A stretch of 64,000 nt of DNA from Hyphomicrobiales bacterium (lineage in GTDB: Bacteria; Pseudomonadota; Alphaproteobacteria; Rhizobiales; Rhizobiaceae): the NCBI GenBank assembly GCA_900473795.1, contig UCMT01000020.1, positions 1 through 64,000 on the forward strand, written 5' to 3'. The notes beneath the pieces are model-generated. The model was not told where the DNA came from. It searched no databases and saw only the letters and a program-made list of their open reading frames with translations. The position numbers and the translations under genes were made by a program. Shown here one piece after another: positions 15,427 through 25,140 of this stretch. How positions within the stretch are numbered: the stretch's first letter is position 1; every line of letters begins with the position of its first letter.

Positions 15427-16416
15427 TCAAAGGGCGTTGTCGAGGAAATACCACTGGTCGAGATGGGCGCGGACGACGGGCTCGATGACCGCGTTGAGCA
15501 GCAGGACGTCCTCGATCAGGCGCTCGCCGGGTTTGTCTTCCAGCGGCAGGGTGATCGGGGGGAGCGCGAAGGCGTCGAAATGCGCGCCTTCCTTGCGCAG
15601 GATATAGCACGGGCAGATTGTCGCCTCTGTCAGCCGGGCAAGCCGGACGACGACCGCGAGATTGCCTTCGAGATGCGCAGGGCGGTCGAAGAAGGGGCCG
15701 CGGATCTTGCCCGCAAAACCCTCGTCGCAGAACACCGAAATCGTACCGCCGTCTTTCAATATCTTTAATGCGGGCCGTATCCCGTCCTTGCCCGGCGGCA
15801 TAAGGCCGTATCCCAGCTTGCGCCGGACCCGCTCGGCGATCCAGGCCCGCGCCCTTCCGGCGGGTGGGGTATAGTTGGCGGACGGGTTCAGTCCGAGTTC
15901 AACGAGTTTCGGGGCAAAAATTTCCCAGTTTCCCAGATGCATGCAGACCACGATCACCGGGCCCTTCGCATGCGACTCGGTGAAATAGTTGAGATCGTGC
16001 CAGACGACGCGCTGCGCCAGACGCCCGATGATCGAGAACTCCGTCATGATGCGTCCCTGGTTTTGCCAGTTTCGCCTCAAAATCCGGTCGCGTTCTTCCT
16101 CTGTCGCATCCGGCAGAAGCCGCTCCAGGTTCTTCTGCGCCTTCTTGACTGCGGATTTGTGCCAGCGAGGCATGACGAAAGCGCCAAGCCGCGCGCCTGC
16201 GGCAGAACAAACCCGCGCCGGCATGGCTTTCAGTCCGAAGTGGACGGCCAGGTCGAGGAGGTTCTGGATATTGTCGGTCACCTGGTAGCGAAATGCCGCG
16301 CGGCGCCGGTCCGCGCTCGCAAACAGGTCCATGAGCGGCGGCGCGGCCGGGGGGCGGTAGACCCAGGCAGTCCGTTTCGCCGGACCGCTCTTCGGCTTTT
16401 TCTTTGGAGCGGCCAT
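15427..16416 (-). CDS. Lipid A acyltransferase (LpxL/HtrB) family protein
   Basis: A 329-residue acyltransferase of the lauroyl/myristoyl (LABLAT) superfamily. The catalytic H-x4-E motif is HLGNWE at about residues 160-165, preceded by KGPVIVVCM. A second conserved block GTISVFCDEGFAGKIRGPFFDRPAHLEGN corresponds to the acyl-acceptor site with its Asp and Pro-Phe-Phe. The N-terminus is lysine-rich with no clear transmembrane helix. It starts 4 bases after the P450 gene stop, so the two are co-transcribed. Rhizobial lipid A and ornithine lipids carry unusual hydroxylated fatty acids; whether this enzyme serves one of these is unknown. Confidence 0.85.
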   Translation of the reverse strand: MAAPKKKPKSGPAKRTAWVYRPPAAPPLMDLFASADRRRAAFRYQVTDNIQNLLDLAVHFGLKAMPARVCSAAGARLGAFVMPRWHKSAVKKAQKNLERLLPDATEEERDRILRRNWQNQGRIMTEFSIIGRLAQRVVWHDLNYFTESHAKGPVIVVCMHLGNWEIFAPKLVELGLNPSANYTPPAGRARAWIAERVRRKLGYGLMPPGKDGIRPALKILKDGGTISVFCDEGFAGKIRGPFFDRPAHLEGNLAVVVRLARLTEATICPCYILRKEGAHFDAFALPPITLPLEDKPGERLIEDVLLLNAVIEPVVRAHLDQWYFLDNAL

Positions 16417-16420
16417 GGCC

Positions 16421-17839
16421 CTATATGCTTTCCCGCCGGTGCAGGGTCACCGGCAGGCCGCCGCGCGGCCTCAGCGTCAGGCGGCATTGCGGCTCGACCT
16501 TGGCATCATCGGCAACGCGCACCCTGAAGCGCTGTGCAAGGATCGCCAGGCAGAGGATCGCCTCCGTGAGACCGAACTGCAGCCCGGGGCAGACGCGCGG
16601 GCCGCTGGCAAAGGGGATGTAGCTGTAGGGGATCGGCCTCTGCCCGTTCAGGAAGCGCTCGGGCTTGAACAGATGCGCGTCCTTGAAGAAGGCCTCGGTG
16701 CGATGCAGCAGCCACGGCACGATCAGGACCAGCGAAGCCGGCTTGACGTCGATATCGCCGATCCGGTCGGCTTCGTTCGTCTGCCGCGCGAGGATCGGCA
16801 CGGGCGGATAGAGCCTGAGCGTTTCCTCGATCACCGCCCGGCACCATTCGAGCTGCGGGATATCGTCCAAGGTCGGCACGCGGTTGCCGCAGACCCGGGC
16901 GATCTCCTCATGCAGGGATTTTTCCACCCACCCCGCTCGCGACAGCAGGTACCAGGCCCAGGTCAACGTCGCCGCCGTCGTCTCGTGGCCGGCCATGAAG
17001 ATCGTCGCTGCCTCGTTGCGCAGAGCAACAACATCGAGCTTCAGCTCCGGATTGCGTTTCTGCCGGCGTACCAGAAGTTCAATCATCGAATTGTTGTCGC
17101 CGCGCCCGGCCAGATGATCCTCGACCACCTTGTCGATGATCTGGTGGATGCGCGATACGGACCGGCGCAGTTTCGGCGTCCGCAGCACCGGCAGGCCTTC
17201 GTCGAAGCCGAGGAAATAACCGATGTTGACGGAATCGATCAGCGCCTGATAGCTCTCGAACCCTTCACTGACGGCGTTGGCAGCGTCTTCACCGAGATCG
17301 TTGCCGAAGACGGAACGCGAAATGATCTCGGCCGTCAGTCCGGCCATCTCGAAGAGCGCATTGACGGGTGCGCCGTCCGGCAACGATTCCCAACGTTGGA
17401 CGAGCTCGCTGGTCGTGCTTTCCATGATCTTGCCGAAAGCCGGCACGCGGTTCTTGTGAACGATGTCGTTGACCAGCGGGCGACGCTGCTTCCAGGTTTC
17501 GCCATCGGAGATGAACAGGCCGTCGCCGAGCAGGAATTCCAGTGCGCGGCGCATCTGCGGGGTCTTGCGCTCGAAATTCTCGTGCCGTTTGGCGACGACG
17601 TAGCGGATCGCGTCCGGCGAATTGACGACGACGATCTGGCGCCCGAAGATTTTCATCTGGGTGACGCGGTCGGTATAGTCGCCCTTGCGCCAGATCGACA
17701 GGAAGTCGTGACGGGCCTTGAGGATCAGGTTCAGCGGCCGTCCGGGCTTGCCCGTATAATAGGCGGAATGCGCGGGTTCGAACGACGTCTTCTTGAGGTT
17801 CTCAATGATATCCGTCGTTTGCCGTAAACTGGAGAACAT
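16421..17839 (-). CDS. Cytochrome P450
   Basis: A 472-residue soluble-type P450 monooxygenase. The I-helix oxygen-activation motif is AGHETTAATLTWA, the K-helix is EETLRLYPPVP, and the heme-binding loop is FASGPRVCPG with the thiolate cysteine at about residue 417. The layout resembles fatty-acid-hydroxylating P450s. No N-terminal membrane anchor is obvious. No ferredoxin or reductase gene sits next to it, so electrons must come from partners elsewhere (fdxA at 61 kb is a possible but unproven donor). It is the first gene of a two-gene unit with the acyltransferase, which points to a lipid substrate. Confidence 0.93.
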   Translation of the reverse strand: MFSSLRQTTDIIENLKKTSFEPAHSAYYTGKPGRPLNLILKARHDFLSIWRKGDYTDRVTQMKIFGRQIVVVNSPDAIRYVVAKRHENFERKTPQMRRALEFLLGDGLFISDGETWKQRRPLVNDIVHKNRVPAFGKIMESTTSELVQRWESLPDGAPVNALFEMAGLTAEIISRSVFGNDLGEDAANAVSEGFESYQALIDSVNIGYFLGFDEGLPVLRTPKLRRSVSRIHQIIDKVVEDHLAGRGDNNSMIELLVRRQKRNPELKLDVVALRNEAATIFMAGHETTAATLTWAWYLLSRAGWVEKSLHEEIARVCGNRVPTLDDIPQLEWCRAVIEETLRLYPPVPILARQTNEADRIGDIDVKPASLVLIVPWLLHRTEAFFKDAHLFKPERFLNGQRPIPYSYIPFASGPRVCPGLQFGLTEAILCLAILAQRFRVRVADDAKVEPQCRLTLRPRGGLPVTLHRRESI

Positions 17840-17962
17840 GCTCCGGCTGCCCCTGTCTGTATCCGATCACGGCGCGTTGCGCGCGCAGCGTTGCGGCTTT
17901 CCGGATAGCAGCAATTTCCCGCAGCGCAAAATCCTTTCGAAGCCCCGACGCAGGGGAAAGGT

Positions 17963-17997
17963 CTTCACGGCCGCGCGGTGATGCTGCGGCCGTGAAG
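17963..17997 (-). terminator. Hairpin terminator after the aminotransferase operon
   Basis: CTTCACGGCCGC (17963-17974) and GCGGCCGTGAAG (17986-17997) form a perfect 12-bp stem eight bases beyond the minus-strand stop codon at 18005. A short pyrimidine run (ACCTTTCCCC on the minus strand) follows. Confidence 0.7.
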
Positions 17998-18004
17998 AGG
18001 GAAT

Positions 18005-19264
<1,260 letters not shown>

Positions 19265-20797
19265 TTATTCGATATCGAACGAGACGCCCTGTGCCAGCGG
19301 CAGGGCCTTCGAATAGTTGATCGTGTTGGTGGCACGACGCATATAGGCCTTCCACGAATCCGAGCCGGATTCGCGGCCGCCGCCCGTTTCCTTCTCGCCG
19401 CCGAACGCGCCGCCGATTTCAGCACCGGAGGTGCCGATGTTGACGTTGGCGATGCCGCAGTCGGAACCGTCAGGCGACAGGAACCGCTCGGCTTCCTGCA
19501 GGTCGAGCGTGAAGATCGATGACGAGAGACCGGCGCCGACCGCGTTGTGCTCGGCAACGGCGGCGTCGAAATCGCTGTACTTCATGACGTACAGGATGGG
19601 CGCAAAGGTTTCTTCGAGGACCGGGCCTTCATGCTTCGGCATTTCGACGAGCGCCGGATTGACGTAGTAGCCGTTGGCATGGCCGAGATCGACGCGATCG
19701 CCGCCGGTGACCGAGCCGCCATAGGCCTTGGCCTCCGAGAGCGCCTTCTGCATGTTGTCGAAGGCCGGCTTGTCAACCAGCGGGCCGACGAGGGCGGTCG
19801 ATTCCAGCGGATTGCCGATCGATACACTCTGATAAGCCTTTTTCAGGCGCGGAACGAGCTGGTCGTAGACGCTTTCGTGGACGAACAAGCGGCGCAGTGT
19901 CGTGCAGCGCTGGCCGGCCGTACCCATGGCGCCGAAGGCAATGGCGCGCAGGGCCATGTCGAGATCGGCCGAGGGGCAGACGATGCCGCCATTGTTGCCG
20001 CCGAGTTCGAGGATGGCGCGGGCAAAGCGCTTGGCAAGGCGCGGGCCGACGTCGCGGCCCATGCGGGTGGAACCGGTGGCCGAAACCAGCGGCACCTTCG
20101 GATGGTCGACGAGCACTTCGCCGATGGCGCGGTCGCCGATCAGCAGCTGAGCCAGACCTTCCGGCGCATCGCCGAAGCGGGCAAGGGCGCGCTCAAAGAT
20201 AGCCTGCGATGCAAGTGCGGTGAGCGGCGTCTTTTCCGAAGGTTTCCAGACGACGGCGTTGCCGCAGACCAGCGCCAGCGCCGCATTCCACGACCAGACG
20301 GCAACCGGGAAATTGAAGGCGGAGATGACGCCGATGACGCCGAGCGGATGCCAGGTTTCCATCATGCGGTGGCCGGGGCGTTCGGTGGCGATCGTCAGGC
20401 CGTAGAGCTGGCGCGAGAGGCCGACCGCAAAATCGCAGATGTCGATCATTTCCTGCACTTCGCCGAGGCCTTCCGACGGGATCTTGCCGGCTTCGATCGA
20501 TACCAGGCGGCCGAGGTCGGCCTTGTGGGCGCGCAGCTCTTCGCCGAGCAGGCGGATCAGTTCGCCGCGCTTCGGTGCCGGTACCAGGCGCCAGGCGCGG
20601 AAGGCCGCGTCGGCCTTTTCGATCTTGGCTGCGGCTTCAGCGGCCGAAACCGTCTTGAGGCTGGCGATCTGTTCGCCGGTGACCGGCGAGAAGGAGGCCA
20701 TTTCGCCGCCGGTATAGAGCTCCTTGGCGACGCCGAGCTTTTCGAGAAGTGCGGCCGTTTCCTGGACGACGTTCACTGTCTTCGTTGCAATGTTCAT
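19265..20797 (-). CDS. amaB: L-piperidine-6-carboxylate / 2-aminoadipate semialdehyde dehydrogenase (ALDH7 family)
   Basis: A 510-residue NAD-dependent aldehyde dehydrogenase closest to antiquitin/AmaB. Landmarks: GVISAFNFPVAVWSWN, KPSEKTPLTA, the NAD-binding SATGSTRMGR, catalytic Glu in LELGGNNG, catalytic Cys in GTAGQRCTTLRR (about residue 298) and the family-typical ESGSDSWKAYMRR near the C-terminus. AmaB oxidises piperideine-6-carboxylate (open form 2-aminoadipate semialdehyde) to 2-aminoadipate in lysine catabolism. ATG 20797 is preferred over a TTG at 20806 because GGGAG would abut the TTG. The neighbours supply the next three steps. Confidence 0.9.
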   Translation of the reverse strand: MNIATKTVNVVQETAALLEKLGVAKELYTGGEMASFSPVTGEQIASLKTVSAAEAAAKIEKADAAFRAWRLVPAPKRGELIRLLGEELRAHKADLGRLVSIEAGKIPSEGLGEVQEMIDICDFAVGLSRQLYGLTIATERPGHRMMETWHPLGVIGVISAFNFPVAVWSWNAALALVCGNAVVWKPSEKTPLTALASQAIFERALARFGDAPEGLAQLLIGDRAIGEVLVDHPKVPLVSATGSTRMGRDVGPRLAKRFARAILELGGNNGGIVCPSADLDMALRAIAFGAMGTAGQRCTTLRRLFVHESVYDQLVPRLKKAYQSVSIGNPLESTALVGPLVDKPAFDNMQKALSEAKAYGGSVTGGDRVDLGHANGYYVNPALVEMPKHEGPVLEETFAPILYVMKYSDFDAAVAEHNAVGAGLSSSIFTLDLQEAERFLSPDGSDCGIANVNIGTSGAEIGGAFGGEKETGGGRESGSDSWKAYMRRATNTINYSKALPLAQGVSFDIE

Positions 20798-20830
20798 GAT
20801 GAGCAAACTCCCGTTTCTTGTCTTGAAGGA

Positions 20831-22252
20831 CTATCCGAAGCTGACCGTGCCGAGACTTCCCGGCGAGGTGATGACTTTGAGGCCCTGGGCCATGTCCTTG
20901 ATCTTCTGGCTTGTATAGAGGTCGTAATAGGCTTGGTTTTTCCGGCCGATGGCATGTTCGGCGCTGAAGCTGCCGTTGAAATCCTGAACGGCGATGGCAA
21001 ATACCCAGTCGCGCAGCCGCCGCTCGAAGTCCTTGTCCGATGCCGCCGCGCTGTCCTTGGGCACCACAAGATTGAAATGTACGCCGCCGTCGCCGATATG
21101 GCCGAAATCGCAGATCGTCACCTCCGCAAAGGCTTGTCGCATCTCGTCTTTCATACGGTCGCAGAAGGCCATGATATCACCTCTGCGGAAGGAAAGATCG
21201 AAGGCGATCAGCTTTCCGGCGTGCTTGACGCCCTCGGACAGGGCATGGCGCAGCGCCCACATTTCATGCGCCGGGCCGACGAAAGCGTCGGCGAGCGGCG
21301 CGTCTTCGCTTTCCCAGATTTCCGCCAGCACCGTTTCCAGCACCGCATCCAATGTCTGCTCGCCTTCGCGCGGCTCCCAGGTCCGGGAGATCTCCGCGAG
21401 AATGACGTAGTCGGGCACGTTGCCGCCCTGGAACGGGTTTTTCAGCGACGGCACGTGATCGAGCGCGGCCGCGACGGCGTTCTTCGACATGCCCTCGAAC
21501 GCGGAGAGATAGGCGCCGAGGCGGTCTTCCATGGCGCGCAGCAGCGGCATCACGTGGGCGCCGCTTGCCGGCACCAGATAGGCGGTCGCCACCTGCTTCG
21601 GCAGCGGTTCGAGATTCAGCACGCATTCTGTGATGATGCCGAAGGAACCGGCGGTGCCGATGAAGAGCTGTTTCCAGTCGATGCCGGTGTTGTTCTTGCG
21701 CAGCTCCGAGGTGAGATCGAGGATCGTGCCCTCGTCATCCGCGAGAACCACCTTGATGCCGAGGGTGTTGCGGCGCACGTCACCATATTTCAGGAAGCGC
21801 GAGCCGCCGGTATTGGTGGCCAGCATGCCGCCAAGGCGCGGGTCGGCGCCAAGGTCGATCGGAAAGAACAGGCCGTGCCTTTCAAGCTTCTGGTTGACGT
21901 CCGAAAGCCGGAAACCGGCGTCAACGCGCAGCGACCGATTGTCGAGATCGAGATCGAAACGCTGGGTCATGCGGTCGAGGCTGAGCACGGCTTGTGTTCC
22001 GCCCGCATCCGGCGTCGAGCCGGAAACGAGGCCGGTATTGCCGGACTGCGGAATGAGCGGAATGCCGTGTTTCACGCAATAGGCGACCGCCGCCGAGACC
22101 TCTTCGGTCGACTGTGGCCGCAGGACGAGTGCGGCCCGGCCTTCGTCATAGCGCGCGCCGGTCTGATAGGACGCCATGTCCCCTGGCTCGGTGACAAGAC
22201 CCTTGTCGCCGAGAATGCCGGTCAGTGCGGCGATGTGCGCGTGGTCGATCAT
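20831..22252 (-). CDS. FAD-binding oxidase, probable D-2-hydroxyglutarate dehydrogenase
   Basis: A 473-residue flavoprotein of the FAD_binding_4 / GlcD-type D-2-hydroxyacid dehydrogenase family. The PCMH-type FAD domain occupies the first half (QSGNTGLVSGSTPDAGGTQ near residue 80, GGMLATNTGGSRFLKYGDVR further on, and GTAGSFGIITECVL). The C-terminal cap has GHIGDGGVHFNLV with the metal or substrate His residues and the terminal EHAIGRKNQAYY motif. Directly downstream of hglS, whose product is D-2-hydroxyglutarate, it is best placed to oxidise that to 2-oxoglutarate. D-lactate or another 2-hydroxyacid is possible from sequence alone. The start at 22252 leaves a 10-base gap to hglS. Confidence 0.85.
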   Translation of the reverse strand: MIDHAHIAALTGILGDKGLVTEPGDMASYQTGARYDEGRAALVLRPQSTEEVSAAVAYCVKHGIPLIPQSGNTGLVSGSTPDAGGTQAVLSLDRMTQRFDLDLDNRSLRVDAGFRLSDVNQKLERHGLFFPIDLGADPRLGGMLATNTGGSRFLKYGDVRRNTLGIKVVLADDEGTILDLTSELRKNNTGIDWKQLFIGTAGSFGIITECVLNLEPLPKQVATAYLVPASGAHVMPLLRAMEDRLGAYLSAFEGMSKNAVAAALDHVPSLKNPFQGGNVPDYVILAEISRTWEPREGEQTLDAVLETVLAEIWESEDAPLADAFVGPAHEMWALRHALSEGVKHAGKLIAFDLSFRRGDIMAFCDRMKDEMRQAFAEVTICDFGHIGDGGVHFNLVVPKDSAAASDKDFERRLRDWVFAIAVQDFNGSFSAEHAIGRKNQAYYDLYTSQKIKDMAQGLKVITSPGSLGTVSFG

Positions 22253-22262
22253 CGTTTCAGGT

Positions 22263-23663
22263 TTACTCCGCTGCCTCGGCGGAGGAAAGCGTCTGACGGC
22301 AATCGGCGATGGATGCCTGTTCGATGCCGGCATAGTGGTCGAATTCGTTCAGCACCTTGGCGCCGAGATCGAGCTCGAAGCGCTGCTGGTTCGGGCTTGC
22401 CACGAATTCCTGCGCGGCATCGTCGCCGAGGTTGGACTGGAAGATGCCGGCGGCGCTGACGGGCAGGAAGTCCTCGTAGACGATCGGATCGAACTGAACG
22501 AGACCGTCTTCGATCAGGCTGTCGAGGCTTTTGGCGGCGTCGACCTTCGTCTTGCGGCCCTTGGCGGTCAGCGAATAGGCGAAATAGCCGAGGCCTTCGG
22601 CACGGATGCCGGCCCATGTGTCGGGGAAGGGGACGAATGCGTCGGCGAGTGCCTTTTCATACTCCGCCGCATTCGAGCCATCGGCAGCCGGGCGAACGAT
22701 CTTGCGGGAAGCGTTCAACAGCTCGTCGTAGAGCGCGCGGCCCTTCGGCGTCAGCGCGATGCCGCGCTGTTCGATCTCGCCGAAACGGGCGGTGTGCGAG
22801 CCCGCATGCCAGCTGCCGTCGGCGGCCTGGAAGGAGACCGGCTCTTCGAGCGCCTTGAACGAGGTCTGGCGCAGCAGGATGGCGCATTTGCGGGTCGGCG
22901 GGCCTTCGACGATCGCCTTCGGTGCAATGCCGTGATCCGGCATGCGCGCCTGGATGGCGTCGATATCGAGCGTACGCGGCGTCAGGTGGTTGATGTGCGG
23001 GCCCTTGAAGGAAACAACGTCGGCAATCAGCCGGTGGGCGTCATGCAGCCGCTGGTACATCTCCGGGCTGACATTGGCCTTGTCGTGCCAGCGGAAGGTT
23101 TCCAAGACCTCGGCGACGAAACGCTCGGCGTCGGCCTTGTCGAGGCCGCCTTCTCTCTCGGCCTTTTCCGTCAGGGCGATTGCGCCGGAGGTGAAGATCT
23201 GTCGCTTCGACAGGATCTGCTCGGCTTCAGCACGCAGGGTCTCGTCAGCGATGAGGTCGAGCCTGAGCAGCGAGGTAAAGACGCGGAAAGGGTTCTTCTT
23301 CAGGCTGGCGTCGCCGACCGGACGGAACGCGGTCGAGTGAACCGGGACGCCGGCGGTCGAGAGATCATAGTAGCCGACGGGATGCATGCCCATGACGGCA
23401 AAGACGCGGCGCATCGTCGAGAGTTCCGCAGGTGTGCCAAGGCGGATCGCGCCATGCCGCTCTTCGGAAATGCGCTCCAGCGAAGCGGTGTCTTCGAGCC
23501 TGATTTGCAGCGCCGGATCGGCGGCGAGCGTTTCGGCGTTCACCTGCCCGACAAGCTCCATCAGCGTGCCGTAGGCGGGCACTTCGGTCCGGTACATGGC
23601 CGACATGGCGGCCGAAAAGGCCGAGCGGATCTCGTCGCTGGATACGAAACTATTCTCTTTCAC
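22263..23663 (-). CDS. hglS: 2-oxoadipate dioxygenase/decarboxylase (DUF1338, hydroxyglutarate synthase)
   Basis: A 466-residue Fe(II) enzyme that converts 2-oxoadipate plus oxygen to D-2-hydroxyglutarate and CO2. The start is GTG 23663 with GAGG upstream; the frame stays open for about 190 further codons but that part runs into the divergent lysR gene and is not coding. With this start the ligand residues fall where they do, as I recall it, in the characterised Pseudomonas putida enzyme: H70 and R74 in RHGAIRLG, H226 in INHLTP, and the Glu of ARFGEIEQRG at 296 (294 there). It is the first gene of the operon, divergent from a LysR regulator. Confidence 0.92.
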   Translation of the reverse strand: MKENSFVSSDEIRSAFSAAMSAMYRTEVPAYGTLMELVGQVNAETLAADPALQIRLEDTASLERISEERHGAIRLGTPAELSTMRRVFAVMGMHPVGYYDLSTAGVPVHSTAFRPVGDASLKKNPFRVFTSLLRLDLIADETLRAEAEQILSKRQIFTSGAIALTEKAEREGGLDKADAERFVAEVLETFRWHDKANVSPEMYQRLHDAHRLIADVVSFKGPHINHLTPRTLDIDAIQARMPDHGIAPKAIVEGPPTRKCAILLRQTSFKALEEPVSFQAADGSWHAGSHTARFGEIEQRGIALTPKGRALYDELLNASRKIVRPAADGSNAAEYEKALADAFVPFPDTWAGIRAEGLGYFAYSLTAKGRKTKVDAAKSLDSLIEDGLVQFDPIVYEDFLPVSAAGIFQSNLGDDAAQEFVASPNQQRFELDLGAKVLNEFDHYAGIEQASIADCRQTLSSAEAAE

Positions 23664-23705
23664 GGCAGCACGCCTCGCAGTATTGAATGGATGGGGTCGA
23701 TCATT

Positions 23706-23736
23706 CTCATTTCGTATCATATACGGGTCGAATGAG
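23706..23736. promoter_or_regulatory. Nested palindrome, probable LysR-regulator operator
   Basis: CTCATT (23706-23711) mirrors AATGAG (23731-23736), and within it CGTAT-CAT-ATACG (23713-23725) is perfectly symmetrical and has the T-N11-A form. It lies in the 115-bp spacer between the divergent hglS and lysR genes, where such a regulator usually binds. Confidence 0.55.
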
Positions 23737-23778
23737 CATTGATTGCGACTGTTATGACTATGATCATGCGAGGCGGGA

Positions 23779-24672
23779 ATGAAGTTGAGCAGAAGACTGG
23801 TCCCAGACATCACAACGCTGCAGGCGTTCGAATGCGCCGCGCGCCACGGCAGTTTCACCCAGGCCGCGGCTGAGCTGAACCTGACGCAGAGCGCCGTCAG
23901 CCGCCAGATCAAGGACCTCGAAAGCCAGATCGGCGTGCTTTTGTTCGAACGCGTCCGCCAGCGGGTGATCCTCTCCGATGCGGGCCAGAAGTTCCTGCCC
24001 GAGGTTCGCAGGCTGCTGGCGCAATCGGAGGAGCTGATGGTGCGGGCGATGGCCTCGGCGCGCTCGGAATCGACCCTCTCCATCGCCTCGCTGCCGACCT
24101 TCGGCAGCCGCTGGCTGACGCCGCGCTTGCCGGATTTCCTGAAGCGGCATCCCGGCACGGTGATCAATATTGCCTCGCGCTCCCAGCCCTTCGATTTCGA
24201 GGAGCAGAACTTCGATCTCGCCATTCACTATGGCCAGCCGGTCTGGGCGCACGCGACCTGCAGCTACCTCTGCAGCGAGATCATCGTGCCCGTGGCAAAT
24301 CCTGCGCTTTGTGAGCAGCATCCGATGAAGGAGCCGGGCGAGCTGGAAGACAAACCGCTCCTGCATCTCGCCACTCGCCCGAAGATGTGGGCGCAATGGT
24401 TCGAGCACAACGGCGGCGAGATGAAATCCGCTTATCGCGGCAACCGCTTCGACCAGTTTTCGATGGTTATCGAAGCGGCGGCGGCCGGTCTCGGTTTTGC
24501 GCTTTTGCCGCGCTATCTGATCGAACAGGAACTGGCGAGCGACCATTTGCGTGTGGTGTTCGACCGGCCGATGCAAACCGAAAACAGCTATTATCTCGTA
24601 GTGCCGGAAGGGAAGCTCGAAAATCCGATCAGCCAGGCTTTCCGTGGCTGGATCACGGCGCAGGTCGAATGA
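23779..24672 (+). CDS. LysR-family transcriptional regulator
   Basis: A 297-residue regulator. The helix-turn-helix is LQAFECAARHGSFTQAAAELNLTQSAVSRQIKDLE (about residues 12-46), followed by the linker helix and a periplasmic-binding-type effector domain (from about 90). The GcvA-like subgroup is suggested by PRFxxFLKRHPG-type and SRSQPFDFEEQNFDLAIHYG segments. Divergent from the hglS operon, it most likely activates or represses lysine/2-oxoadipate degradation. The effector would be a pathway intermediate; this is inference from position. Confidence 0.9.
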   Translation: MKLSRRLVPDITTLQAFECAARHGSFTQAAAELNLTQSAVSRQIKDLESQIGVLLFERVRQRVILSDAGQKFLPEVRRLLAQSEELMVRAMASARSESTLSIASLPTFGSRWLTPRLPDFLKRHPGTVINIASRSQPFDFEEQNFDLAIHYGQPVWAHATCSYLCSEIIVPVANPALCEQHPMKEPGELEDKPLLHLATRPKMWAQWFEHNGGEMKSAYRGNRFDQFSMVIEAAAAGLGFALLPRYLIEQELASDHLRVVFDRPMQTENSYYLVVPEGKLENPISQAFRGWITAQVE

Positions 24673-25140
24673 GGTCAGGACTTTGCTGCACCGCAATATA
24701 AAAATGCGGAACCTTTCCGCACGTTGCGCGTTTCGGGCTGGATGAACAGTGTCGAAGAGACAGCCCTAGGGGATTTCACGTCATTTGCTGCCAAAGGGGA
24801 CCACGTCACTGGTCGTTCTTTAGCGCGGCATGATAGAATTCGCGCGCCGCGAGCGTCCAACTCCTTGCAACACATTGGCACTACGGCTAAAAAATGCCCA
24901 TTTCTTGCATCACGCAGCCCTGACAGCGAAGCGACTGCCGCCTTCACGACCCTCAAGGCCCTTCCGGGCTGTGCCAAAGCCCATGGTTTCCCGCGTGCGC
25001 GAGACCTTACGGTTGATGGCAGAACTCAGACGAGTCTCTAGGTCGTGGCGGCGCAGAGCCAAACGACAGGGCAGCCGCCCATCCGGCATGACGACCACAG
25101 CCGGACCCTTCAACACCGCCTGGATCCAGAACCCGTACCG
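24673..25140. other. 468-bp intergenic region upstream of ndvB
   Basis: No convincing gene. A 7-bp hairpin TGCGGAA/TTCCGCA (24705-24721) follows lysR and may terminate it. The heptamer CACGTCA occurs twice, at 24777-24783 and 24802-24808, 25 bp apart. The region should hold the ndvB promoter and leader, but no consensus hexamers could be assigned with confidence. Confidence 0.5.

Noticed and set aside
19547..22459. Open frame of 970 codons on the plus strand
   Set aside because: Antisense shadow of amaB and the flavoprotein gene. Its composition is unlike a real protein and no ribosome site or domain is seen.
23664..24224. Upstream extension of the hglS frame
   Set aside because: It would overlap the divergent lysR gene. 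The GTG at 23663 has a ribosome site and puts catalytic residues at the expected numbers.
24724..25041. 105-codon plus-strand frame upstream of ndvB
   Set aside because: No ribosome site, no domain and no coding-like composition; more likely leader or promoter DNA.
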